Positions 10,304-18,825 of a stretch of DNA of 64,000 nt are shown here, piece after piece. The position numbers and the translations under genes were made by a program. How positions within the stretch are numbered: the stretch's first letter is position 1; every line of letters starts with the position of its first letter. The stretch spans positions 1 through 64,000 of the forward strand of contig JAYZWL010000106.1 of NCBI GenBank assembly GCA_036154955.1, in the 5' to 3' direction. The DNA is from Albimonas sp036154955. Lineage in GTDB: Bacteria; Pseudomonadota; Alphaproteobacteria; Rhodobacterales; Rhodobacteraceae. The notes beneath the pieces are model-generated. The model worked only from the letters and a program-made list of their open reading frames with translations. It searched no databases and was not told the DNA's origin.

Positions 10304-12736
10304 TCAGAGCAGGAAGTGGTCCGCGTCCAGCGCGTCCGCGTCCTGGTCGCGGAAAATCAGGGTCAGCGACCGCCAGGTCGCCACCGCGTCCTCCCCGTCC
10401 TGGGCGATGTCGAGCGCGTCGAAGTCGTCCAGGCCCCGGATGCGGACATGGTCGTTCCCGAGGCCGAAGCCCTCGATCACGTCGGTCCCGTCCGCGGCCC
10501 GGAACACCATCAGATCGGCATGCTTGCCGCCGATCAGCAGGTCGTCGCCCTTTCCGCCGACCAGATGATCCCCGCCGGGGCCGCCGGACAGCGTGTCGTT
10601 CCCCGCGCCGCCGACCAGCTTGTCGCGGCCGGGACCGCCGAACAGGAAGTCGTCGCCGCCCTGACCCTTCAGCACGTCGTTTCCGCGCCCGCCGTTCAGG
10701 TCGTCGTCGTCGGCGCCGCCCAGCAGCCGGTCCCGCCCGGCCCCGCCGCGCAGCGCGTCGTCGCCGGAGCCGCCCGCCAGCCTGTCGGCGCCGCCGCCGG
10801 CGCTGATCGCGTCGTCGCCCGCCCCGCCGCTCAGGTCGTCGTCGTCGCCGCCCCGGACGATCACGTCGTCGCCGTCGCCGCCCTCATCCGGCGCGAACAG
10901 GCCGGCGAGGATCTCGCCGTCGTCGAAGACCAGCGTCTCGATCCCGGCCAGCGTGTCGCGTCCGTCCGGGCCGTCGACCACCAGAAGCCCGTCCTCGAAC
11001 CCGATCTCGTAATCGGAGGAGGCGCCGGCGAACACCGCCCGGTCCCGGCCCTCGCCGCCGTCGATGGCGTCGTCGCCCGCGCCGCCGTCGAGCACGTCGT
11101 CCCCGGCCCCCGCCAGCAGCGCGTCGTCGCCGCCGAGCCCGGTCAGGGTGTCGTCGCCTTCCCCGCCGAGCAGGAAGTCCGCGAGCTCCGTGCCCGTCAG
11201 GTCGTCGTTCCCGCCCGCGCCGGACAGCACCGCGCCGGGGATCGGGTCGGCCGCCTCCGGGTCGGTCCCCGTCTCCTCGAGCGGCGAGACCTCGCCTTCG
11301 GGCAGGTCCGCGGCCGCGGCCTCGGCCCGGGTCAGGCCGGTGACCGTCTCATCCCCCGCCGCGCCGAAGAACACGTTGCGCGCCGCGTCGCCCTCCTCGA
11401 TGACGAACGCCTCGACCGTCGGCGCGACGGCGCCGCGAAGCTCCGCCAGCAGGTCGTCCACGCCCAGGTCCGGGATATCGGGGGTCAGACCCGCCATGAC
11501 GTCGGCGAGGGCGGTCAGCGAGGCGATGGCCTCGTTCACCGGCGCGATGAACTGGTCGATGGGGATCAGCTTGTTCAGCAGCGCGTTGGCGGCGTTCTGG
11601 ATCGGGGCGAGCAGGTCGCCCAGGAAGAACTCCACCGCGTCCTGCACGACCCCGTTCAGGCCGTCGAGGAAGTCGAGAATGGTCTGGATGGCGGTGCGCG
11701 GGATCGCCGGGAAGATCGGGATGCCGAACGCCCGCGGCGGATCCTCCAGGAAGTCGAAGAAGGCGTTGATCGGGCTCGCCATCGTGGTCAGCGCCGACAC
11801 GAAGGGCGCCGCCAGCGCCTCCAGCCCGTCGAGAAAATCCAGCGGCTCCGCCAGCTCCGCGATGAAGTCGAGCGCCTCGTCCAGCCCCTCGGCCGCCGGG
11901 GTGATGACCCCCTCGATCGCCGCCTGAACCGGGGCGATGACCTGGCCCATCATGTCGATGACATGGACGTAGTCCGAGGTCTCGGCCTCGAAGCGCATGG
12001 CGTAGGCGGCGGCGCCGGCCGTCACCCGCGCGTCGGCGATCAGCGGCGTGTCGAAGGACCCCGCGGGGCCCTCCTCCCCCTCCGACAGCAGCGCCACCGG
12101 ATCGTCCGGGTCCACCGGCGTCGCCACCGGGCCGCCGGAGGGCAGGCCGTCGAAATCGCCCAGCGCCGGTTCCAGCGACTCCGGCAGGAACCCGTAGAAG
12201 GTCAGCACCGCATCGACGACCTCGACCACCCGCACCAGGTTCTCCAGCCCGGTATGCAGCCGCTCCAGAAACGCGATGTGGCGGGACAGCGACTGATCCA
12301 TGCTGACGCCGTTGCGTTCCAGATCCTCGCCCGACACCTCGATCCGCCCCAGCAGGCGGTTGAGCTGCAGGCGGCTGATCGTCGGCCCGATCCCGGGCAG
12401 CGCGCCGCCGACCAGCATCACCAGCTCGCCGTCGTCCGCGGCGTCGGCGACCTGGCCGACGCGGGTGTGGAACTCCCTCAGCTGGGCGCGATATTCCCGC
12501 TTGAGGTCGTTGATATGCTCTTCCAGCGCGTTGAGCAGCATCTCCGCCCCGGCGTAGATGCCGATGCGGATCAGCAGCGGCGACCAGTCCTCGACGATCT
12601 GGCCGAGGTCGCGGTCCCCGCCCTCGTCGTCGCCCTCGCCCTGCACCAGCGCCTGAAGCGACTCGAGGTCCGAAAAGGCGCCCAGCGTGGCGGCGTGGGA
12701 GTCTTCGATCGACGCGAGGCTCTCGGTCACGGACAT
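10304..12736 (-). CDS. RTX (hemolysin-type calcium-binding repeat) protein
   Basis: The 810-residue protein has two parts. Residues 1 to about 490 form a largely helical, Leu/Ala-rich region that I do not recognise. From about 500 to 745 there are two blocks of glycine-rich nonapeptide repeats of the GGxGxDxLx type, such as GGEGDDTLTG and GGAGNDTLSGG, which bind calcium as parallel beta-rolls. The C-terminal 65 residues (VIEGFGLGNDHVRIRG, ending DADHFLL) look like a type I secretion signal. Secretion by an ABC exporter is inferred; no exporter genes are nearby. The ATG at 12736 has GGGGAGC upstream. The absence of a signal peptide fits type I export. Confidence 0.85.
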   Translation of the reverse strand: MSVTESLASIEDSHAATLGAFSDLESLQALVQGEGDDEGGDRDLGQIVEDWSPLLIRIGIYAGAEMLLNALEEHINDLKREYRAQLREFHTRVGQVADAADDGELVMLVGGALPGIGPTISRLQLNRLLGRIEVSGEDLERNGVSMDQSLSRHIAFLERLHTGLENLVRVVEVVDAVLTFYGFLPESLEPALGDFDGLPSGGPVATPVDPDDPVALLSEGEEGPAGSFDTPLIADARVTAGAAAYAMRFEAETSDYVHVIDMMGQVIAPVQAAIEGVITPAAEGLDEALDFIAELAEPLDFLDGLEALAAPFVSALTTMASPINAFFDFLEDPPRAFGIPIFPAIPRTAIQTILDFLDGLNGVVQDAVEFFLGDLLAPIQNAANALLNKLIPIDQFIAPVNEAIASLTALADVMAGLTPDIPDLGVDDLLAELRGAVAPTVEAFVIEEGDAARNVFFGAAGDETVTGLTRAEAAAADLPEGEVSPLEETGTDPEAADPIPGAVLSGAGGNDDLTGTELADFLLGGEGDDTLTGLGGDDALLAGAGDDVLDGGAGDDAIDGGEGRDRAVFAGASSDYEIGFEDGLLVVDGPDGRDTLAGIETLVFDDGEILAGLFAPDEGGDGDDVIVRGGDDDDLSGGAGDDAISAGGGADRLAGGSGDDALRGGAGRDRLLGGADDDDLNGGRGNDVLKGQGGDDFLFGGPGRDKLVGGAGNDTLSGGPGGDHLVGGKGDDLLIGGKHADLMVFRAADGTDVIEGFGLGNDHVRIRGLDDFDALDIAQDGEDAVATWRSLTLIFRDQDADALDADHFLL

Positions 12737-12900
12737 GGTCGGCGCTCCCCTGTCGCCGGCGTCGGACGCGCCGGCATGCGCATTCCCTAGCGGAAATGAA
12801 TGGAACGCGCAGAATGCAGACCGTAGGCGCGCGAACAAGTGCAAATCCGCGCATTCGTGTGGATTTCCGTCCGGTGATCGCGCCGCCCGCATCCGTCCTT

Positions 12901-12934
12901 CAAACGAAAACCCCCGGCCGTCGCCGGCCGGGGG
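12901..12934 (-). terminator. terminator of the sdhCDAB operon
   Basis: On the minus strand a 9-bp perfect stem (CCCCCGGCC / GGCCGGGGG) with a 6-base loop is followed by TTTTCGTTTG, starting 27 bases after the sdhB stop. Confidence 0.85.
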
Positions 12935-12960
12935 GGGCGCGTTCGGGGATGTCCCCGCGA

Positions 12961-13740
12961 TCACATGGTGCGTTCGACCATCATCTTCTTGATCTCGGCG
13001 ATGGACTTCGCCGGGTTCAGGCCCTTCGGGCAGGTCTTGGCGCAGTTCATGATGGTGTGGCAGCGGTAGAGGCGGAACGGATCCTCGAGGAAGTCCAGCC
13101 GCTCCTGCGTCGCCTCGTCCCGGCTGTCGATCAGCCAGCGATAGGCGTGCAGCAGCGCGGCCGGGCCGAGGTAGCGGTCGCCGTTCCACCAGTAGCTCGG
13201 GCAGGAGGTGGAGCAGGAGGCGCACATCACGCACTCATACAGCCCGTCGAGCTTCTTGCGGTCCTCGATCGACTGCCGCCACTCCTTCTCCGGCGCGGTG
13301 GTCGCCGTCTCCAGCCAGGGCATGATGGCGGCGTGCTGCGCGTAGAAATGCGTCAGGTCGGGGATCAGGTCCTTGACCACCGGCATATGCGGCAGCGGGT
13401 AGATCTTCACGTCGCCCTCGACCTCGTCGAGGCCGTAGATGCAGGCGAGCGTGTTGATCCCGTCGATGTTCATCGCGCAGGACCCGCAGATCCCCTCGCG
13501 GCAGGACCGCCGGAAGGTCAGGGTCGGGTCGATCTCGTTCTTGATCTTGATCAGCGCGTCCAGGATCATCGGCCCGCAGGCGTCCATGTCCAGGAAATAG
13601 GTGTCGACCCGCGGGTTCTGCCCGTCGTCGGGGTTCCAGCGGTAGATCTTGAACGCCCGGACGTTCGTCGCCCCCTCCGGCTTCGGCCAGGTCTTCCCGA
13701 CCGTGACGCGGGAGTTCTTGGGCAGCTTGAATTCAGCCAT
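12961..13740 (-). CDS. sdhB: succinate dehydrogenase iron-sulfur subunit
   Basis: SdhB carries electrons from the flavoprotein to ubiquinone in complex II. The 259-residue protein has the [2Fe-2S] ligands C80, C85, C88 and C100 (SCREGICGSCAMNIDG). The [4Fe-4S] and [3Fe-4S] ligands are at C170, C173, C176, C180, C227, C233 and C237 (CVMCASCSTSCPSYWW, CHTIMNCAKTCPKGLNP). All are intact and the length is typical. It is the last gene of sdhCDAB, 24 bases after sdhA, with a terminator behind it. Confidence 0.98.
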   Translation of the reverse strand: MAEFKLPKNSRVTVGKTWPKPEGATNVRAFKIYRWNPDDGQNPRVDTYFLDMDACGPMILDALIKIKNEIDPTLTFRRSCREGICGSCAMNIDGINTLACIYGLDEVEGDVKIYPLPHMPVVKDLIPDLTHFYAQHAAIMPWLETATTAPEKEWRQSIEDRKKLDGLYECVMCASCSTSCPSYWWNGDRYLGPAALLHAYRWLIDSRDEATQERLDFLEDPFRLYRCHTIMNCAKTCPKGLNPAKSIAEIKKMMVERTM

Positions 13741-13764
13741 GGTCCGCTCCTTCCCTTCGCCGGA

Positions 13765-15573
13765 TCAGTAGACGCGCGCCTTGGGCGCGATCTTCTTGAG
13801 GTCGATGCCGCCTTCGGCCTGCTTGGTCAGCGGGTCGAGCACCACCGAGCGATAGCCCAGCTTCACGTCGCCCTCGTCCGACACCCAGGCCAGCGTGTGC
13901 TTGCGCCAGTTTTCGTCGTCCCGGTCCGGATAGTCTTCGCGGGCATGGGCGCCGCGGCTCTCGTGACGGGCCTCGGCGCCGACCACGGTGGCGAGCGCGT
14001 TGGGCATCAGGTTGTCGAGCTCCAGCGTCTCCATCAGGTCGGAGTTCCACACCAGGCTGCGGTCCGAGACCTTCACGTCGGCGAATTCCTTGCGGATCGC
14101 CGCCATCTTCTCGCAGCCCTCCTTGAGGGTCTCCTCGGTGCGGAACACCGCGGCGTCGGACTGCATGGCGCGCTGCATGTCGAGCCGCAGCTCGGCGGTC
14201 GGCTTGGCGCCGGAGGCGTTGCGCAGCTTGTCGAAGCGGGCCATCGACTTTTCGACCGACGCGGCGTTGAGCGTCGGGTTCGGGGCCTTGGGGTCCACCA
14301 CCTCGCCGGCCTTGATCGCGGCGGCGCGGCCGAAGACCACCAGGTCGATCAGCGAGTTGGAGCCCAGTCGGTTGGCGCCGTGGACCGAGGCGCAGCCGGC
14401 CTCGCCCACTGCCATCAGGCCCGGCACGATCTCGTCCTTGCCCTTGGCGTCGGTGCGCAGCACCTCGCCCCAGTAGTTCGTCGGGATGCCGCCCATGTTG
14501 TAATGCACGGTCGGCAGCACGGGGATCGGGTCCTTGGTCAGGTCCACGCCCGCGAAGATCCGCGCCGACTCCGAGATGCCGGGCAGACGCTCGGCCAGGG
14601 TCTCGGGCGGCAGGTGGTTCAGGTGCAGGTGGATGTGGTCCTTGTTCGGGCCCACGCCGCGGCCTTCGCGGATCTCGATGGTCATGCAGCGGCTGACCAC
14701 GTCGCGGGAGGCGAGATCCTTGTAGGTGGGCGCGTAGCGCTCCATGAACCGCTCGCCCTCGGAATTGGTCAGGTAGCCGCCCTCGCCGCGGGCGCCCTCG
14801 GTGATCAGGCAGCCCGAGCCGTAGATGCCGGTCGGGTGGAACTGCACGAACTCCATGTCCTGCAGCGGCAGGCCGGCGCGGGCCGCCATGCCGGCGCCGT
14901 CGCCGGTGCAGGTATGGGCCGAGGTCGCCGAGAAGTAGGCGCGGCCGTAGCCGCCGGTGGCCAGCACCACCATCTTGGCGTTGAAGCGGTGCAGGGTGCC
15001 GTCATCGAGCTTCCAGGCGATCACGCCCTGGCACTGGCCGTCTTCCGACATGATCAGGTCGGTGGCGAAATACTCGATGTAGAACTCGGCGTTGTGCTTG
15101 AGCGACTGGCCGTAGAGCGTGTGCAGGATGGCGTGGCCGGTGCGGTCGGCCGCGGCGCAGGTGCGCTGCACCGGCGGGCCCTCGCCGAATTCGGTGGTGT
15201 GGCCGCCGAAGGGGCGCTGGTAGATCTTGCCTTCCTCGGTCCGGCTGAACGGAACGCCGTAATGCTCCAGTTCGTAGACCGCGGCGGGGGCGGAGCGGGC
15301 CAGGTATTCCATGGCGTCGGTGTCGCCGAGCCAGTCGGAGCCCTTCACCGTGTCGTACATGTGCCACTGCCAGTTGTCGGGGCCCATGTTGGAAAGCGAG
15401 GCGGCGATGCCGCCCTGCGCCGCGACGGTGTGGGAGCGGGTGGGGAACACCTTGGTCACGCAGGCGGTCTTGAGCCCCTGCTCGGCCATGCCCAGCGTCG
15501 CCCGCAGGCCGGAGCCGCCGGCCCCGACCACGACGACGTCATAGGTGTGATCCACGAATTCATAGGCGGCCAT
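13765..15573 (-). CDS. sdhA: succinate dehydrogenase flavoprotein subunit
   Basis: SdhA oxidises succinate to fumarate on the cytoplasmic face of the membrane. The 602-residue protein has the FAD-binding GAGGSG at residues 17-22 and the histidyl-FAD site SHTVAAQGG with H48. HGANRLGSNSL and other active-site blocks are intact. I chose the ATG at 15573 because GAGGA precedes it at good spacing; an upstream ATG at 15585 would add four residues. The order sdhC-sdhD-sdhA-sdhB is usual. Confidence 0.98.
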   Translation of the reverse strand: MAAYEFVDHTYDVVVVGAGGSGLRATLGMAEQGLKTACVTKVFPTRSHTVAAQGGIAASLSNMGPDNWQWHMYDTVKGSDWLGDTDAMEYLARSAPAAVYELEHYGVPFSRTEEGKIYQRPFGGHTTEFGEGPPVQRTCAAADRTGHAILHTLYGQSLKHNAEFYIEYFATDLIMSEDGQCQGVIAWKLDDGTLHRFNAKMVVLATGGYGRAYFSATSAHTCTGDGAGMAARAGLPLQDMEFVQFHPTGIYGSGCLITEGARGEGGYLTNSEGERFMERYAPTYKDLASRDVVSRCMTIEIREGRGVGPNKDHIHLHLNHLPPETLAERLPGISESARIFAGVDLTKDPIPVLPTVHYNMGGIPTNYWGEVLRTDAKGKDEIVPGLMAVGEAGCASVHGANRLGSNSLIDLVVFGRAAAIKAGEVVDPKAPNPTLNAASVEKSMARFDKLRNASGAKPTAELRLDMQRAMQSDAAVFRTEETLKEGCEKMAAIRKEFADVKVSDRSLVWNSDLMETLELDNLMPNALATVVGAEARHESRGAHAREDYPDRDDENWRKHTLAWVSDEGDVKLGYRSVVLDPLTKQAEGGIDLKKIAPKARVY

Positions 15574-15639
15574 GGCTGTCCTCATGCTTTGGCGCTTGCC
15601 GGCGTCGCGCGCGCCCCCCGGTCGGGGGGCGCAGCAGCG

Positions 15640-16020
15640 TCAGCCCGCGAAGGCGATCTTGGCGACGGCGAACACGCCGGTCAGGCCGAACAGGGTGCAG
15701 AACGCGATGTTGGCGATCAGAGCGGCGGTGCGCACGGCCTTGTCGTGAACGTAGTCCTCGATCACCACCTGAAGGCCGAGCTGCAGGTGGCGGAAGGCGA
15801 CGGCGATGAACAGGATCAGGATCACCGCGTTGAACGGGTTCGAGTAGGTCGCCATCACGTCGGCATGGGAGGCGCCCAGCGACCAGTCCAGCGGCAGGAT
15901 CGCCAGCAGGAACAGCGGGATCAGGGCCACCGCGGTGATGCGCTGGGTCCAGAAATGCCCGGTGCCGGTCTTGGCGGATCCCAGTCCGATGACGCGGCCC
16001 TTGTCGGTCTTGAAGCTCAT
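15640..16020 (-). CDS. sdhD: succinate dehydrogenase membrane anchor subunit
   Basis: The 126-residue protein has three membrane helices (about residues 28-48, 58-80 and 95-120) and HLQLGLQVVIEDYVHD, the heme/quinone-side segment of alphaproteobacterial SdhD. With SdhC it anchors complex II and binds heme b and ubiquinone. It starts 14 bases after sdhC and is followed by sdhA after 66 bases. Confidence 0.95.
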   Translation of the reverse strand: MSFKTDKGRVIGLGSAKTGTGHFWTQRITAVALIPLFLLAILPLDWSLGASHADVMATYSNPFNAVILILFIAVAFRHLQLGLQVVIEDYVHDKAVRTAALIANIAFCTLFGLTGVFAVAKIAFAG

Positions 16021-16034
16021 GTCCGCGTCCCCTC

Positions 16035-16421
16035 TCAGAAGATCCAGATGATCAGCGTCAGCAGGACCGAGGCGACCACGGTCATCTTGCCGGCGAGCTC
16101 GGCCTGATCGACGTCGAACAGGAAGCCCAGGTCCCAGACCAGGTGACGGACGCCGTTGCAGGCGTGGAAGCACAGCGCCCAAAGCGAGCCGAACATCACC
16201 AGGTTGCCGATCCAGGAGGTCAGCACCCCGTCGGCGGTGGCGAAGTAGTCGGGCCCGGACGCCGCCGCCAGCAGCCACCACACCACGAGGATCGCGCCGA
16301 GCGCGAGCCCGCAACCGGTGATGCGGTGGATGATCGACAGGACGGACGTCCATTGCGGGCGGTAATACGGCCCGATCATGAAGGGGGACAGGGGGCGGTT
16401 GCCCCGGTTCACATCGGCCAT
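16035..16421 (-). CDS. sdhC: succinate dehydrogenase cytochrome b556 subunit
   Basis: The 128-residue protein carries the SdhC signatures RPLSPF near the N-terminus, SIIHRITG, and HACNGVRHLVWDLG with the heme-ligand His, plus three membrane helices. It is the first gene of the operon. The ATG at 16421 has GAGGGG upstream; an in-frame start at 16436 is less likely. A long leader separates it from the operator-like GTGATCAC pair at 16582-16617. Confidence 0.96.
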   Translation of the reverse strand: MADVNRGNRPLSPFMIGPYYRPQWTSVLSIIHRITGCGLALGAILVVWWLLAAASGPDYFATADGVLTSWIGNLVMFGSLWALCFHACNGVRHLVWDLGFLFDVDQAELAGKMTVVASVLLTLIIWIF

Positions 16422-16581
16422 TGCGACCCCTCTCATTATTCCGGCGCGGTCGCGCGATCCTACGCGCGCAAGCCTGGCTGCGCGAAGTCTTAGCGCGTCG
16501 ATTGTCGGACGAAAAGCGCTGCGACGTCGCGCTGCGCGGAAAAGCGCCCGCCGCGGGGGGCGGATCGGAGCGATGAGCGCG

Positions 16582-16617
16582 TTTCGTGATCACGCCCCGC
16601 AGGTTGTGATCACGAAA
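16582..16617. promoter_or_regulatory. paired GTGATCAC palindromes upstream of sdhC
   Basis: Two copies of GTGATCAC (16586-16593 and 16606-16613) start 20 bases apart. They sit inside a larger perfect inverted repeat, TTTCGTGATCAC against GTGATCACGAAA. The near site is about 165 bases upstream of the sdhC ATG. The same pair with 21-base spacing lies upstream of sucC at 45922-45950, so this is very probably a binding site for a dimeric regulator shared by the two TCA operons. The regulator is not identified. Confidence 0.65.
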
Positions 16618-16680
16618 CCCGGCGCGCAGGCCGCATCGGCGCGGGCCGGCCGCCCCGACCGGCCCGGCGGCGGAGATTCG

Positions 16681-16712
16681 CCCCCGCTCCGTCCCGTGCG
16701 GCGGAGCGGGGG
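16681..16712 (-). terminator. hairpin after the porin-like gene
   Basis: An 11-bp stem (CCCCCGCTCCG / CGGAGCGGGGG) with a 10-base loop starts 6 bases after the stop at 16719. There is no U-run, so it is a terminator or a 3'-end stabiliser. Confidence 0.5.
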
Positions 16713-16718
16713 CCGGTC

Positions 16719-17390
16719 TCAGCGGCCCATCAGGCTCGCCCAGTCGGTGTCGAAGGAGATCGTGGCGTTGACCAGCCACTCGCCCTGGCTGGAGTCGTGA
16801 AAGCGCACGTCGGCCGAGATCGTGTCGGTGATCGGCCGCGACAGGCCGACGTTCCAGTCCGAGGCGCCGCCGTCGGCGAACTTGCCCACGCCGCCGGACA
16901 GCTCCAGCTCCCAGAACAGGGCGATGGTCACCGAGCCGGTCACGTAGTCCGTCTCCAGATCGAAGTCGTGATAATAGGCGCCGCCGACGCCGATGGCGTC
17001 GTTGATCTGGTAGTCGGCCGACACATAGGCCTCGCCGCAGCAGTCGCCGCTGTCGGTGTAGACGTAGCGCACATAGCCGATGTCGTAGTCGATGCCCCGG
17101 AAGCTGTTGCGGTAGCCGCCGTAGAAATCCATCTCGACCTCGAACTCGCCGAAGTCGACGTTGGAGCCCCAGAACCCGGCGTAGACCGAGCCGAAATCGC
17201 CGGGCAGGGCGTATTCGGCCTCCGCATAGGGCTGGAAGGCGGGGGCCTTGTCGGTCTGGCTGATGCCGCGGAACACGTAGTCCGAGGTGATCGCCGCGCC
17301 GAGCGAGATGGAGAGCGGGTCCTCCTGCGCCGCGGCCGGGACCGCCAGAAGAAGCGCCAGGGAACAGGGGAGGAGTGCGATCGCGCGCAT
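16719..17390 (-). CDS. TorF family putative porin
   Basis: The 223-residue protein has a signal peptide cleaved after AAAQ. LGAAITSDYVFRGISQTDKAPAF at about residues 30-53 is the hallmark of the TIGR02001/TorF putative outer-membrane family. Alternating aromatic beta-strands follow (SVYAGFWGSNVDFG, VDFGEFEVEMDFYGGYR). A beta-barrel in the outer membrane is inferred; the solute is unknown. It is a single-gene unit with a weak ribosome binding site (CAGG at about -12). Confidence 0.8.
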   Translation of the reverse strand: MRAIALLPCSLALLLAVPAAAQEDPLSISLGAAITSDYVFRGISQTDKAPAFQPYAEAEYALPGDFGSVYAGFWGSNVDFGEFEVEMDFYGGYRNSFRGIDYDIGYVRYVYTDSGDCCGEAYVSADYQINDAIGVGGAYYHDFDLETDYVTGSVTIALFWELELSGGVGKFADGGASDWNVGLSRPITDTISADVRFHDSSQGEWLVNATISFDTDWASLMGR

Positions 17391-17602
17391 CTTGGTTTGC
17401 CTGATGAATAGGGGCCGGACCGGGCGGTCAGCGGCGCGGGTCAGGCGACGCGGGTCCGCGAAGAAAGCTGCGGACTTCGCAGGGCGCCGACAAGCGGATT
17501 TTGCGGTGCAGCATCATTCGCGGTTCATATTTATCGCACACCCCTGTCATTCGCCCGCAAAAGCGGCGAATGCTTCGCCCCGGCGCCCGTTTCCCGCGCA
17601 AT

Positions 17603-17633
17603 GAAAACGCCCGGGCCTCGCGGCGCCGGGCGT
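17603..17633 (-). terminator. terminator of the mesaconyl-CoA hydratase gene
   Basis: On the minus strand ACGCCCGG pairs with CCGGGCGT and is followed by TTTTC, about 30 bases after the stop at 17663. Confidence 0.75.
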
Positions 17634-17662
17634 GGGGTCCGAAGCGGCCAAGCCCCTGCGAT

Positions 17663-18703
17663 TCAGGTCGGAATCAGCGCCCAGACGTCGAGGTCGAGCA
17701 GCACGTTCGCCGCGTATTTGCCGTCCTCGCCGCGCAGGGGCGCGGGGGTCGCGTCGTTCTTCACCGCCACCAGCCGCAGCCGCAGCGCGCCGACGCCGGG
17801 GGCCGCGGTCTCGGCCTTGTCCAGCACCTCCGACCACGCATAGACCGTGTCGCCCGCGAAGCACGGGTTGGCATGGGCGCCGCCGTTGATCGCCACGATC
17901 GTCTGGGCGTTGGCCAGCCCGTTGTAGCTCAGCGCGCGCGCCAGGCTGATGACGTGGCCGCCATAGATCAGCCGCCGCCCGTCCTCCCGGAACTGGGCGT
18001 TGAAATGCACCTTCGCCGTGTTCTGCCAGAGCCGGGTGGCGAGCATGTGCTCGGCCTCCTCGATGGTCGAGCCGTCCACATGGTCGATGCGCTCGCCTAC
18101 CGCGTAGTCGCCCCAGCGATGCGGCTCGCCGGCGAGGTCGAAATCGTAGCGGGTGAAGTCCAGCCCCGCGGGGATCACGAGATCCTCCGCCGCCACCGCC
18201 TTGGCGAGCGTGGGAACCACCTCCTCCGGCGCGGGGGCGGAGAGGTCGTTCTTGCGCACCATCACCCAGCGCACCCATTCCAGCGCCTTCGTCCCGTCGG
18301 CGGTGGAGGCGACCGAGCGCACATAGACCACGCCCGACTTGCCGTTGGAGTTCTGCTTGAGCCCGATGATCTCGGTCTCGGTGGTCAGCGTGTCGCCGGG
18401 ATAGAGCGGCTTGAGGAACCGGCATTCGGCGTAGCCCAGGTTCGCCACCGCGTTCAGCGAGATGTCGGGGACGGTCTTGCCGAAGGCGACATGGAAGCCG
18501 ATCAGGTCCTCCAGCGGGCTCTTCGGCAGGCCCGAGGCGCGGGCGAATTCGTCGGACGAGGGCAGCGCGAAGCGGGTCGGGTAAAGCGCGGTGTAAAGCG
18601 CGCGGTCGCCCTCGGTCAGCGTGCGCGGGGTCGCGTGGCGCAGTTTCTGGCCGACCTTGAAGTCCTCGAAGAAATAGCCGGGATTGGTCTTTGAGGCGGT
18701 CAT
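17663..18703 (-). CDS. mch: mesaconyl-CoA hydratase (beta-methylmalyl-CoA dehydratase)
   Basis: Mch interconverts mesaconyl-CoA and beta-methylmalyl-CoA in the ethylmalonyl-CoA pathway for acetyl-CoA assimilation. The 346-residue protein matches the Rhodobacter enzyme in length and landmarks: NPGYFFEDFKVGQKL, TEGDRALYTALYPTRFA, VPDISLNAVANLGYAEC, GLKQNSNGKSGVVYVRS, and a second MaoC-like half with LIYGGHVISLARALSYNGL. The double hotdog fold is typical. The ATG at 18703 has GGGAG upstream. It stands alone here, with no malyl-CoA lyase or ccr gene alongside, so the pathway must be completed from elsewhere in the genome. Confidence 0.92.
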   Translation of the reverse strand: MTASKTNPGYFFEDFKVGQKLRHATPRTLTEGDRALYTALYPTRFALPSSDEFARASGLPKSPLEDLIGFHVAFGKTVPDISLNAVANLGYAECRFLKPLYPGDTLTTETEIIGLKQNSNGKSGVVYVRSVASTADGTKALEWVRWVMVRKNDLSAPAPEEVVPTLAKAVAAEDLVIPAGLDFTRYDFDLAGEPHRWGDYAVGERIDHVDGSTIEEAEHMLATRLWQNTAKVHFNAQFREDGRRLIYGGHVISLARALSYNGLANAQTIVAINGGAHANPCFAGDTVYAWSEVLDKAETAAPGVGALRLRLVAVKNDATPAPLRGEDGKYAANVLLDLDVWALIPT

Positions 18704-18825
18704 GCGGGGCTCCCTGCGCGTGATCTTGTTCCGGATCTGGTTCCGGGGGCGAAGATGCGGCCCGCCCCGCCGCCGCGCAAGCGGACGCCGCGCCGCGCCG
18801 GGGGCGGGGCGGGGGGCGAGCCGCC

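Noticed and set aside
12796..16107. An 1103-codon plus-strand open frame opposite sdhCDAB
   Set aside because: Same reason: the sdh proteins are certain and the opposite frame shows no family features.
16586..16613. GTGATCAC pair as a CRP-type site
   Set aside because: CRP sites are TGTGA-N6-TCACA; here the half-sites abut with no spacer, and the two copies are separate palindromes.
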